From: Sinobaca qinghaiensis
GTDB lineage: Bacteria > Bacillota > Bacilli > Bacillales > Marinococcaceae
Assembly: GCF_003610495.1 (NCBI RefSeq)
Contig: NZ_RAPK01000010.1
Coordinates: 248,001 to 312,000 of the forward strand
DNA: 64,000 bases
Direction: 5' to 3'
Below the pieces are notes generated by a model. That model was not told where the DNA came from, searched no databases, and saw only the letters and a program-made list of their open reading frames with translations. Position numbers and translations under genes: made by a program. Of this stretch, positions 9,793-17,316 are shown in pieces (the first letter of the stretch is position 1; the number at the start of each line of letters is the position of its first letter).

Positions 9793-10839
9793 TTATCTCG
9801 GTATGGTAAGAACCTGACCGACACGAATCACATTATTGCTTCCTATTTTGTTGGCTGTTTTGATTTTAGTGACAGTCGTACCGTATTTTCGGGAGAGGCT
9901 GTACAGTGTGTCTCCTGACTTAACGGTGTGTTTTACTGAAGTCGTTGGAGCCGGTTTAACAGGTGCAGCGTCTTTTCCCGGGATCACCAGCTTCTGTCCA
10001 ATACGGATCACATTGGCATTGCTCAGCTTATTTGCACTTACGAGCTGGGATACACTCACTTTATACCGGTTGGCGATGCTGTACAGCGTATCGCCGGCTT
10101 TCACGGTATACGTGGTGCCTGTACCGGCCGGCGGAGTAGATGCTTTTATTTTCAGCAGTTCGGACACGGTGACAAATTTATACCCCTTTGCTTTAAGCTG
10201 CTTGATGATTTCCGGCAGTGCTCCTGGAGTTCCTGATGCCCCTGCACCGGTATGCATCAGCACAATAGAGCCCGGCACGATGTTTTTTACGACCCGGTTG
10301 GTAATATCGGTTTTGGAATTTCCCTTCCAGTCCACGGTATCAATGTTCCAGTGGATAGTGTGGGTATACCCTGCATCCCCCACTGCTTTTAATACAGAAG
10401 AATTAGTGGAACCGAATGGTGCCCGAAATAAAGGCTTTGTCGATTTCCCGGTTGTATTTTTTACAATAGTTTCTGTACGGCTGAGTTCACTTTTCATCTG
10501 CGTGGCGGTCAGTTTGGTGAAATCCGGATGAGTGTAGGAGTGGTTGGCCAGCTCATGCCCCTGAGCAGCTATATTACGAATAGCTTGAGGATGATGATTT
10601 GTTCCTGATCCGGTCAGGAAAAAAGTAGACTTAATGTTGTTTGCGGACAAAGTATTCAGAATTTTGGGAATATTAGTTCCGTCCGCTCCATCATCAAAGG
10701 TTAACGCGACAACTTTACTTGAGGTATTTCCTTTTGTTACATACTGGGAGCTGGCAGCATCAGCGGGAGGCGTAAACGAAAACAGGGTAACAAACAGCAG
10801 AAAGAACACCGCAGCGGCCTTCAACAGCTTGATCCACAT
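9793..10839 (-). CDS. Secreted polysaccharide deacetylase with two C-terminal LysM domains
   Basis: A 348-residue exported enzyme: signal peptide (about 1-28, ending ADAA), a NodB/CE4 deacetylase domain (about 40-215) and two LysM repeats (about 243-287 and 303-348, each starting TVKxGDTLYS). The NodB motifs are intact: TFDDG, H-x3-H in HELANHSYTH, RAPFGS, VDW and LMHTG. It should bind peptidoglycan or chitin through LysM and remove N- or O-acetyl groups outside the cell; LysM fusion favours peptidoglycan, as in Bacillus PdaA/YjeA relatives. AGAGGTGAAGG precedes the ATG. Monocistronic. Confidence 0.92.
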   Translation of the reverse strand: MWIKLLKAAAVFFLLFVTLFSFTPPADAASSQYVTKGNTSSKVVALTFDDGADGTNIPKILNTLSANNIKSTFFLTGSGTNHHPQAIRNIAAQGHELANHSYTHPDFTKLTATQMKSELSRTETIVKNTTGKSTKPLFRAPFGSTNSSVLKAVGDAGYTHTIHWNIDTVDWKGNSKTDITNRVVKNIVPGSIVLMHTGAGASGTPGALPEIIKQLKAKGYKFVTVSELLKIKASTPPAGTGTTYTVKAGDTLYSIANRYKVSVSQLVSANKLSNANVIRIGQKLVIPGKDAAPVKPAPTTSVKHTVKSGDTLYSLSRKYGTTVTKIKTANKIGSNNVIRVGQVLTIPR

Positions 10840-11041
10840 GACCCTTCACCTCTTCTATTATTTATGCTAAGGGGCATTAGCATATGTAAAAGAGCATAGA
10901 CCTATAAGTATTTTATAGTTCCATTATACTCCCGGCAGTTAATATATTGTATGTATATTTTAGGTTTTTATCATAAATATTTTTCTGTGCTGTTGGATTA
11001 AACAGCTGCGCTTCCGCGTTGTAAGCACGTAAATACTTCAT

Positions 11042-11073
11042 AAAAAAAGAACCCGGTCGTAACAGCCGGATCC
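11042..11073 (-). terminator. Rho-independent terminator of DUF4256 gene
   Basis: On the minus strand GGATCCGG / CCGGGTTC stem with an eight-base loop followed by seven T residues, about 20 bp after the stop at 11093. Confidence 0.8.
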
Positions 11074-11092
11074 TGCAATATAAAAGATGGAT

Positions 11093-11650
11093 TTACACTT
11101 TCAGCAATCCCCGGAAGCCTCTTGCGGTATAGTAGGAATCTGCTCCGTTATGGTACACAAACACAGTGTCGTAGCGGCGGTCGCAGAAGAGCGCTCCGCC
11201 CAGCTTTCTAACGGCTGCAGGCGTCTGCACCCAGCTTGATGTTTTTAAATCAACGCTTTCTATCTTCTGCAGTTCCCGGTACTGTTCTTCTGTTAAAAGT
11301 TCAATACCCATGGAGGCAGCCATATCCACCGCGTTGTTTTCCGGCTTGAATTTTTTCCTTGCCTCCAGCGCTTCCCGGTCGTAACACAGCTTTCTGCGGC
11401 CTTTTGGGCTTTCAGCTGAACAATCATAAAAGATATATTCCCCTGTTTTGCTGTCATAGCCTACTACATCCGGTTCCCCGGCCGTTCTTTCCATTTCGTA
11501 GAGCGGCCATAGCTTTCCTTCATCCGCTTCAAGCTTCGCCTGCACATCCTCCCAGTTTATTTCTTCATGCCGGTTCCTGTGCTTCTCAAACCGGTCCTTT
11601 AATGCTCCCAGCAGTTCTTCTCTCTGCTCCAATGATAATTTTTCCGCCAT
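11093..11650 (-). CDS. DUF4256 family protein
   Basis: A 185-residue cytoplasmic protein matching the DUF4256 family in length and in motifs such as GEPDVVGYD, FYDCSAESPKGRR and CYDREALEARKK, plus a C-terminal FCDRRYDTVFVYHNGADSYY. No function is established for the family. GGAGGTCTAT precedes the ATG. The gene lies 41 bp downstream of the VOC-protein gene on the same strand, so they may be co-transcribed. No membrane segment or signal is present. Confidence 0.8.
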   Translation of the reverse strand: MAEKLSLEQREELLGALKDRFEKHRNRHEEINWEDVQAKLEADEGKLWPLYEMERTAGEPDVVGYDSKTGEYIFYDCSAESPKGRRKLCYDREALEARKKFKPENNAVDMAASMGIELLTEEQYRELQKIESVDLKTSSWVQTPAAVRKLGGALFCDRRYDTVFVYHNGADSYYTARGFRGLLKV

Positions 11651-11690
11651 ATAGACCTCCCTGTGGTTTCATTGCTTTTACAGGCTGTGC

Positions 11691-12182
11691 TCAGACCTGA
11701 TCGTACGCCTGCTTTAATTCTGAAATATTTATTTTTTTCATCTGCAGCATTGCCTGCATGACTGCTTCTGCTTTATTTGTATCTTTATCCTGGAGCATTT
11801 CCGTAAGAACTGCAGGCACTACCTGCCACGACACTCCATATTTATCCTGTATCCACCCACACTGGTCTTCTTTTCCCTCCGCTGCGAAATAGTCCCAATA
11901 CCGGTCTACTTCCTCCTGGCTGTGGCAGTCTATAACCATGGATACAGCGGGGGTGAACGTAAAGTAAGGACCTCCGTTCAACGCCATAAAATTCTGCCCT
12001 TCCAACTCGAAAACGATGGTCAATACGTCTCCTGCTCTACCAGGACTGTGTTCCCCGTGATAGCTTGTTTCTTTAATTTTTCCGGTGCTGAAAACCTCCA
12101 GATAGTAATGCACTGCCTCTTCTGCCTGATTATCAAACCAAAGACAAGGAGTGATTTTTTGAGATGCTGTACTCATTGCCAT
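11691..12182 (-). CDS. VOC family protein, PhnB/3-demethylubiquinone methyltransferase-like fold
   Basis: A 163-residue PhnB-type vicinal-oxygen-chelate protein: begins ITPCLWFDNQAEEAVHYYLE, contains FELEGQNFMALNGGPYF and SMVIDCHSQEEVDRYWDY, then CGWIQDKYGVSWQVVP, all typical of the family often mislabelled as a ubiquinone methyltransferase. The biochemical role is unknown; no catalytic assignment is made. The frame reaches 12284, but AAGAAAGGAGGATGC supports the ATG at 12182 (MAMSTASQ). Confidence 0.82.
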   Translation of the reverse strand: MAMSTASQKITPCLWFDNQAEEAVHYYLEVFSTGKIKETSYHGEHSPGRAGDVLTIVFELEGQNFMALNGGPYFTFTPAVSMVIDCHSQEEVDRYWDYFAAEGKEDQCGWIQDKYGVSWQVVPAVLTEMLQDKDTNKAEAVMQAMLQMKKINISELKQAYDQV

Positions 12183-12282
12183 GCATCCTCCTTTCTTTTT
12201 ATTATACTGCGGAAAGTGCTGTATGTGGTTGAAATCGGCGATATCGTTTATGCTTAAACTATATTCAAAAGGGGGCTTTCCC

Positions 12283-12441
12283 ATGACAACAAAGCCTTTT
12301 CAACTCAAACTCGCCGTTATGATTGCCGGTATCGCCTGTGCTCTCGTTTATTCCAATGTACTGTATATTGCTGCAGTCTTTTTTATTAATGCCTGGATCG
12401 ATTTTTCCTATTCGCGGAAAAAAAGAAATACTGACAAATAA
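12283..12441 (+). CDS. Small hydrophobic membrane protein, 52 aa
   Basis: Starts MTTKPFQLKLAVMIAGIAC; one or two hydrophobic segments (about residues 8-25 and 26-42) and a basic tail (YSRKKRNTDK), so it should sit in the membrane with the C-terminus inside. AAAGGGGG at 12269-12275 supports this ATG rather than the earlier in-frame one at 12181. Divergent from the VOC gene. No family recognised. Confidence 0.55.
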   Translation: MTTKPFQLKLAVMIAGIACALVYSNVLYIAAVFFINAWIDFSYSRKKRNTDK

Positions 12442-12483
12442 ACGCCGCCAGCTCCTTCTATAGTTGCTATTTCCGCTGTTTTC

Positions 12484-12509
12484 GTTTAATATGTACCGAA
12501 TTCGGAAAT
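12484..12509 (+). promoter_or_regulatory. Sigma-B-like promoter upstream of SpoIIAA/STAS-like gene 1
   Basis: GTTTAA (12484-12489), then after 13 bases CGGAAA. Compare the sigma-B consensus GTTTAA-N12-15-GGGWAW. The paralogous gene at 20145 has the same arrangement at the same spacing, which strengthens the call. Confidence 0.45.
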
Positions 12510-12544
12510 ACTAGAGATAGAACAAGATAGAAGGAGATTTTGCT

Positions 12545-12904
12545 ATGTATACCCTGCTTTACACAGAGGATCCCTCTACGATCGCAGTAGAGATTGAAGG
12601 AACAGTTACACAAGAAGATGCTGAACAGCTTGACCATCACGTAGAAGAAAACTTTGGAAGCAGCAGTACGTTTAACGTGTTTGTTGTGTTTAACGAAGTA
12701 GACCGTACCTCTTTAAAAGAAATGGTAGAAGGAAGTACTTTTAACGAAAAGCGCCGGGGCCAGTTTGATAAATTTGCTATTCTCAGCGATAAAACGTGGC
12801 TGAAGTTCGCCGCAAAAGCAGGCGGCCTGATGCCCGGCCTCTCGATGAAGCACTTCGATAAAGATGAAACCGACAAAGCCTGGGACTGGATCCAGGAATC
12901 CTAA
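12545..12904 (+). CDS. SpoIIAA-like/STAS (SEC14-type) domain protein, paralogue 1
   Basis: A 119-residue soluble protein of the SpoIIAA-like PF11964 type: alternating strands and helices, ending in HFDKDETDKAWDWIQ, typical of these small CRAL-TRIO/STAS-like proteins. It is homologous along its whole length to the product of 20145-20510 (about half the residues identical by eye; shared blocks include GQF-KFA-LSDK-W and KHFDK). The molecular role is unknown; SpoIIAA-like folds act in protein-protein switching or lipid binding. GAAGGAGATTTTGCT precedes the ATG. It is monocistronic with a possible sigma-B promoter. Confidence 0.8.
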   Translation: MYTLLYTEDPSTIAVEIEGTVTQEDAEQLDHHVEENFGSSSTFNVFVVFNEVDRTSLKEMVEGSTFNEKRRGQFDKFAILSDKTWLKFAAKAGGLMPGLSMKHFDKDETDKAWDWIQES

Positions 12905-12906
12905 AT

Positions 12907-12946
12907 AAAACCCCCTCTTCTATATTAGGATGAAGGGGTTTTATTT
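12907..12946. terminator. Terminator between STAS-like gene 1 and Nudix gene
   Basis: AAAACCCC ... GGGGTTTT stem with flanking A- and T-runs, convergent position, so probably used in both directions. Confidence 0.75.
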
Positions 12947-13410
12947 TAGAAAAAAGAAGCCGCGTGGTCAAAATCGGCAAACAATGAATCCGGGTATGGG
13001 AGCACCAGCTGCGGGATACTGCAGGAGGAATAGTAAGCAGCCGTACCCGCGGCGATGGAGCCTGCATCCAGACGTCCTCCCCGCACCACGCATTCAAAGC
13101 AGAGCATGACATACTCCACCTGGTCACCGTTTTCGTATGTATGCCTGAAATCCTTTCCTGTGAAAACTCCCTGCAGCTGAATGGGCTGCACATGAAGCCC
13201 TGTTTCTTCCCAGACTTTCCGGATTAATGCCTGAGAAGGCGTCTCACCCGGTTCCATTGCGCCGGTGGGAAGGTCCCACTCCCCGTTTTCAGCCTGCAGA
13301 AATAATATTTCGTTATTTTCATTGCGGATAACTGCCGCTGTACACGGCATGTAGATCAACTCTGCCCCTACTTTAGCCCGCAGGCTGTCATAGTATTCAG
13401 ATGCAGCCAT
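12946..13410 (-). CDS. Nudix hydrolase-like protein with an altered Nudix box
   Basis: A 154-residue Nudix-fold protein; PCTAAVIRNENNEILFLQ opens the fold and the Nudix box starts at GAMEPGETPSQ. The box reads G-x5-E-x7-R-K-V-W-E-E-T-G-L: the Glu that normally follows Arg in REUxEExGU is Lys. That Glu is a metal ligand or general base in MutT-type enzymes, so activity may be changed or lost. The other two Glu remain. Substrates of intact relatives are nucleoside diphosphate derivatives. GAGGAGGGCGACAATT precedes the ATG. Stand-alone gene. Confidence 0.82.
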   Translation of the reverse strand: MAASEYYDSLRAKVGAELIYMPCTAAVIRNENNEILFLQAENGEWDLPTGAMEPGETPSQALIRKVWEETGLHVQPIQLQGVFTGKDFRHTYENGDQVEYVMLCFECVVRGGRLDAGSIAAGTAAYYSSCSIPQLVLPYPDSLFADFDHAASFF

Positions 13411-13515
13411 AATTGTCGCCCTCCTCTTATTTATGCATTTACCTACATTCCATATTCTTTTGTATATTCCTTCTTTTTCATAACAATTAGATAATAAGAA
13501 AACGAATACACAACC

Positions 13516-13659
13516 ATAGACCCAACAAAATGAATGGGTCTATCCCTTCTGCCGATCTACAGAAGAAACCAGAAAGGCTGTCCGGTTATCTTACAGACCC
13601 CTTGTACTCGTTCGCCTCCCGAAATAGGATAAAAAAGAAGTGATGCTTTTACCTATTTC
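13516..13659 (+). other. Structured leader candidate upstream of the cell-wall amidase gene
   Basis: Contains hairpins ATAGACCC (13516-13523) / GGGTCTAT (13535-13542) and GAAATAGG (13621-13628) / CCTATTTC (13652-13659), the second ending six bases before the AAAGGAG ribosome site. No known riboswitch class is recognised. Whether it is transcribed as a leader is inference. Confidence 0.35.
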
Positions 13660-13681
13660 ATACTAAAGGAGACGTGATTTG

Positions 13682-15430
13682 ATGAAAAAGCCCGTCAACG
13701 TTTTTGCTAAAAAAGCATCCCTTACCGCTTTAGCCACCGCTTTTGGAGCATCCATCGCTTTTAGTCCACTATCCTCCGTGTCTGCAGAAGAAAGCTTCCC
13801 GTTTGAAGAAATTACTGCCAATGAATTAAAGCAGGGTTTTGAATCAGGAGAGTATTCCTCCAAAGAAGTTGTTCAATCCTACTTAGACCGCATTGCCACC
13901 TATGAAGAAACGTACAATGCTTTTACCTTTATGAATCCTAATGCCTTAGAAGAAGCAGAAGAAATAGACAACATGCGTGAAAACGGAGAGCCTCTCGGTG
14001 AGCTCGCCGGCGTACCGATCGTTATTAAAGAAGCCGTCGACGTTGAAGGCTTTCCCACCACCTTCGGCTGGGCTCCGCTGAGCGAGGAAGCCGGAGGCAT
14101 TGAGCTTGCTCCAACATCTGATGCCCCGGTTGTGGAAGATTTAAAAGAAGCCGGTGCCATCATTATTGGAAAAACCAACATACCGGCGTTCAGCGCTTCG
14201 GGTACCAATGCCTCTACAAGCTGGGCCGGCGATACGTATAACGTTGTCGATCCACGTCTAGCGCCCGGCGGAAGCAGCAGCGGAACCGCCGCTTCGGTTT
14301 CCGGCAATTTTGCCATGATGGGAATCGCTGAAGAAACCGGCGGATCCATTCAAAACCCTGCTGCAGCCCAGGCGTTAGCCAGCGTCAAGCCTACCTTTGG
14401 CCTTGTACCGACTACAGGGGTAACGCCTCTTGCCGGCGGAACCCGTGATGTTCTCGGTCCTCATGCCCGTACCGTAGAGGATGCTGCTCTCATGCTTGAC
14501 GTTATCGCAGGGGAAGACGAAGGAGATCCAAAAACGGAAGCTGCAGCCGGCAATGTACCAGAGGATGGTTACACTGCATCATTAGATGATGAAGCTCTGG
14601 AAGGTAAAAGAATCGGCCTCTACGGCGCCGAGTGGCGGGAAGACGGAGAGCTCAGCGCAGAAACGCAGGAGCTGTACGACCGCTCTATCGCAGAATTGGA
14701 AGCCCAGGGAGCTGAAGTGATCAGCGATCCTTTTGAAGGCAGCGGACTTGCCGCTTTCACTGAGGAAGCCGGAAACGTCGGCTATGATGCTTTTGTGTAC
14801 GACCTAAACAACTACCTGCAGGACCTGGATCCCGGAAATGAATCATTAAACGTAAATGATGTATTTGAAGAAGCCGGGGAAGTGCCCTGGACAGAAGAAG
14901 GACCGCTTCGTTTTCTAGTGGAACGCGGTGTGGACTTTGAAGGAACGCTCGAAGATCCGGAAACGATGCCGGATCAAAGTGAATTCGAGGAAGCAAAAGC
15001 AGAGTATCTCCAGATCATAGATAACGTGATGGAAGAACAGGATCTCGACGGCTTTGTATACCCGCAGATGGCAGAAGAAATTCCGCCTCTGGCCGATCAG
15101 GAAGCAAATATTGAAGCCACTACGGTGCCGGAAATTAATATCAGCGGCCTTCCGCTTGTTACCGTACCGGCCGGCTATTACGAAAGCGGTTCTCCATTCT
15201 CTCTTGCCTTTTTTGGAGAAGAATGGAGTGAAGCAGATCTTATCGGCATGGCGTACGACTACGAGCAGGCCACCGATTACCGGGAAACGCCGGAGCTCGA
15301 CGTACAAGAAGGCGGTGCCCTTCCGGAAACTGCCTCCCACTATGCCGTATGGATGATGAGCGGTTTTGCTGCTGCAGGACTTGGCGGTATTCTGTGGATG
15401 AGAAACAGACGCCGGCATACAAACGCCTAA
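13682..15430 (+). CDS. Secreted, cell-wall-anchored amidase (amidase signature family) with LPETA sorting signal
   Basis: A 582-residue acidic protein: signal peptide (about 1-36, ending SVSA), amidase-signature domain (about 45-520), and a C-terminal cell-wall sorting signal made of LPETA (547-551), a hydrophobic stretch and RRR. The Ser-cisSer-Lys triad is visible: Lys in VPIVIKEAVD, Ser in PGGSSSGTAA and Ser in ETGGSIQNPAA. It should hydrolyse an amide bond outside the cell while linked to peptidoglycan by a sortase; LPxTA rather than LPxTG suggests a class D type sortase (not in this window). A TTG at 13679 precedes the ATG; AAAGGAGACG fits 13682. Monocistronic, terminator-bounded. Confidence 0.9.
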   Translation: MKKPVNVFAKKASLTALATAFGASIAFSPLSSVSAEESFPFEEITANELKQGFESGEYSSKEVVQSYLDRIATYEETYNAFTFMNPNALEEAEEIDNMRENGEPLGELAGVPIVIKEAVDVEGFPTTFGWAPLSEEAGGIELAPTSDAPVVEDLKEAGAIIIGKTNIPAFSASGTNASTSWAGDTYNVVDPRLAPGGSSSGTAASVSGNFAMMGIAEETGGSIQNPAAAQALASVKPTFGLVPTTGVTPLAGGTRDVLGPHARTVEDAALMLDVIAGEDEGDPKTEAAAGNVPEDGYTASLDDEALEGKRIGLYGAEWREDGELSAETQELYDRSIAELEAQGAEVISDPFEGSGLAAFTEEAGNVGYDAFVYDLNNYLQDLDPGNESLNVNDVFEEAGEVPWTEEGPLRFLVERGVDFEGTLEDPETMPDQSEFEEAKAEYLQIIDNVMEEQDLDGFVYPQMAEEIPPLADQEANIEATTVPEINISGLPLVTVPAGYYESGSPFSLAFFGEEWSEADLIGMAYDYEQATDYRETPELDVQEGGALPETASHYAVWMMSGFAAAGLGGILWMRNRRRHTNA

Positions 15431-15431
15431 T

Positions 15432-15476
15432 AATAAACCCCTTGAATCAGGCTGGCTGGTTCAAGGGGTTTATTTA
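15432..15476. terminator. Bidirectional terminator after amidase gene
   Basis: AAACCCCTTGAA / TTCAAGGGGTTT stem, perfect over 12 bases, between converging genes; the T-run on the plus side is short but present. The stop region of the flavodoxin-like gene touches it. Confidence 0.85.
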
Positions 15477-16031
15477 TGAAGTTAATTCATCCGACTGCTG
15501 TTTTTTATCAAGAAGCTTGTTCAGCGCTCGAGCCTGATTAATGACTTCTTTATCTTTTTCAATATCTCCCGGATTGACTGCTTCCCCAATCAGGTAGCCA
15601 TTAAAGTCCATCTTTGCGGCACGGCAGATATACTTAAACTGCTGGATGATCGGGAGCGCTTTTTTACGAGGATCGTCTTTTCCTGTAATAATTAAATATA
15701 CCTGCTTTCCACGCATTGCTTTCATAAAATGTTTGGAAGGATCTTCTTCATCAACCTGCGGCCACCTGTCGACAAATGTTTTCATTAATCCCGACATGCC
15801 GTAGCAGTACATAGGCATAGCAAGTATAAGTACTTCGCTCCCAATTATCTGATCGATAACCTGAATATATTCGTCTTTTTCTCCCGACTGGTGCATCTGG
15901 TCTCTACTTTTCATATGATATTCTCTTAAATGAACTTCTGTCACGTTCGATTTGCCTTCAATCACATAGCGGGTGAGCACTTCTATGTTTTCAAGCGGCG
16001 CTGTGCTCCCGTAAATCACACTTATTTTCAC
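15474..16031 (-). CDS. Flavodoxin-like NAD(P)H-dependent FMN reductase family protein
   Basis: A 185-residue flavodoxin-fold protein: MKISVIYGSTAPLENIEVLT gives the FMN phosphate loop, LILAMPMYCYGMSGLMKTFVDRW is the conserved middle segment around the flavin, typical of NADPH-dependent FMN reductase / NAD(P)H oxidoreductase proteins. It probably transfers electrons to a quinone or other small acceptor; substrate unknown. The start codon is GTG with GGAGGAAAAGGTA ahead. Monocistronic. Confidence 0.82.
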   Translation of the reverse strand: MKISVIYGSTAPLENIEVLTRYVIEGKSNVTEVHLREYHMKSRDQMHQSGEKDEYIQVIDQIIGSEVLILAMPMYCYGMSGLMKTFVDRWPQVDEEDPSKHFMKAMRGKQVYLIITGKDDPRKKALPIIQQFKYICRAAKMDFNGYLIGEAVNPGDIEKDKEVINQARALNKLLDKKQQSDELTS

Positions 16032-16246
16032 TACCTTTTCCTCCTTTTTTTACCCCAGCTGCCTATTACTGCATTTGGATGACAGCATTTCCATTTTTTC
16101 ATTATCTCTATTTGTCTTTTCTCTATTTTACCATTTATTCGGAGAAAAAACTAAATTTTCTCTCTTTTTTATAGGTATTTATCCTTATTTTTTTATTTAC
16201 TTTAGTTCTTTAGTCTTTGTTTTACTTTTGAACATATTTTGTATAA

Positions 16247-16283
16247 CAAAAAAGCCTGCAGGGTGGCATAAGCCATCCTGCAG
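16247..16283 (-). terminator. Rho-independent terminator of the YusW-like lipoprotein gene
   Basis: On the minus strand CTGCAGGATGGC / GCCACCCTGCAG stem with a short loop and six T residues; directly after the stop at 16292. The rest of 16032-16246 is AT-rich and shows no gene. Confidence 0.85.
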
Positions 16284-16291
16284 AACTTCAT

Positions 16292-17149
16292 TTATTCTTT
16301 ATCATGCTTAAACTTTACGGATTCCCCACTCTCATATTCCACGTCTATATCAAAATCCTGTACGTCTTCTTCAGTGAGTCCGAGTTCACCCAGCACTTCC
16401 TGCTTCATTTCATCGATAGAATAGTCCATCGTAATAGAAATACTATCAAGCAGCGCTTCTGCTTCCGATACTGCTTCCTGTCCTTCTATCTCTCTTCCAT
16501 CCCCCTGCTCTATTTCAGCTTCAGGCTCATCGGCTTCGTAGTCATATTCCCAGCTGCCGCTATTTGTCAGCTCAATATCCATATTCAGCTGCCTTGCAGC
16601 ACCGGGCTCTCCTCCACCTGCGGTTTCATGATCAAATTCGATCGTTTCTCCACCGTCATATTCGATTTCCAGATCCATGTCCTCCAGTTCATCTTCGGAT
16701 ACGTTCAGTACTTCCAGTACTTCCTGCTTCATGTCGAGCAGCGGACGATCCGTTGTAATATTGATCTCTCCGAGCAGGCCTTCGATTTCAGCTTCCGCAT
16801 CAGCTCCCAAAATGGCTTCTTCGCCATCCCGGTCCACTTCCATGCCCTGGCTGTTATTACGCTCGTATTCATATTCCCACTCTTCATCATTTAAGAACTC
16901 CAGGTGCAGATCAAATTCTTGTACATTCGATGCCTGTCCCTGCGTTTCAGCCGCAGAGTCCACCTGTTCTGCCGATTCTTCCTGTTCCGTAGTTGAACCT
17001 TCCTCATCTGCCTGGTTGTCCGCTTCTGTTGATTCCTCCTGTACAGACTGTTCTCCGCTGCCCGAGGACTCCTCTTCCATATCTACCACATCATCTCCGC
17101 AGGCCGCCAATAGAAACACAGCCGACAATCCCACTATTGCTTTTTTCAT
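16292..17149 (-). CDS. Lipoprotein with two tandem YusW-like domains
   Basis: A 285-residue exported lipoprotein: signal with lipobox LAAC, an acidic S/E/Q-rich linker (about 22-75), then two repeats of a YusW-like domain (about 80-180 and 190-285). Each repeat has a WEYEY/WEYDY motif, an (ITTD/ITMD)...MKQEVL segment and an EIEYDGGE/DVEYESGE end. The protein is extremely acidic, as in salt-adapted Bacillaceae. YusW function is unknown; the repeats may bind metal or envelope components. The frame opens at 17161 but MKKAIVGLSAVFLLAAC from 17149 is the proper signal. Confidence 0.82.
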   Translation of the reverse strand: MKKAIVGLSAVFLLAACGDDVVDMEEESSGSGEQSVQEESTEADNQADEEGSTTEQEESAEQVDSAAETQGQASNVQEFDLHLEFLNDEEWEYEYERNNSQGMEVDRDGEEAILGADAEAEIEGLLGEINITTDRPLLDMKQEVLEVLNVSEDELEDMDLEIEYDGGETIEFDHETAGGGEPGAARQLNMDIELTNSGSWEYDYEADEPEAEIEQGDGREIEGQEAVSEAEALLDSISITMDYSIDEMKQEVLGELGLTEEDVQDFDIDVEYESGESVKFKHDKE

Positions 17150-17316
17150 GTAAAATACCACCTTTGTTGTATAAGGATATTGTATCTTTCCTGGATTAAC
17201 CTGCTATGAGATGAAGATTAGAATTTAATGAGAAAACCTTTACTTAATAAAAGTACATATCTTTTCTAAATAGAATACAATACTAGTAAGAGATAACTGA
17301 TAAAGGAGGAATGAGA

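Noticed and set aside
16304-16894. 196-codon plus-strand frame opposite the YusW-like gene
   Set aside because: Hydrophobic complement of an acidic protein; not a membrane protein gene, no ribosome site.
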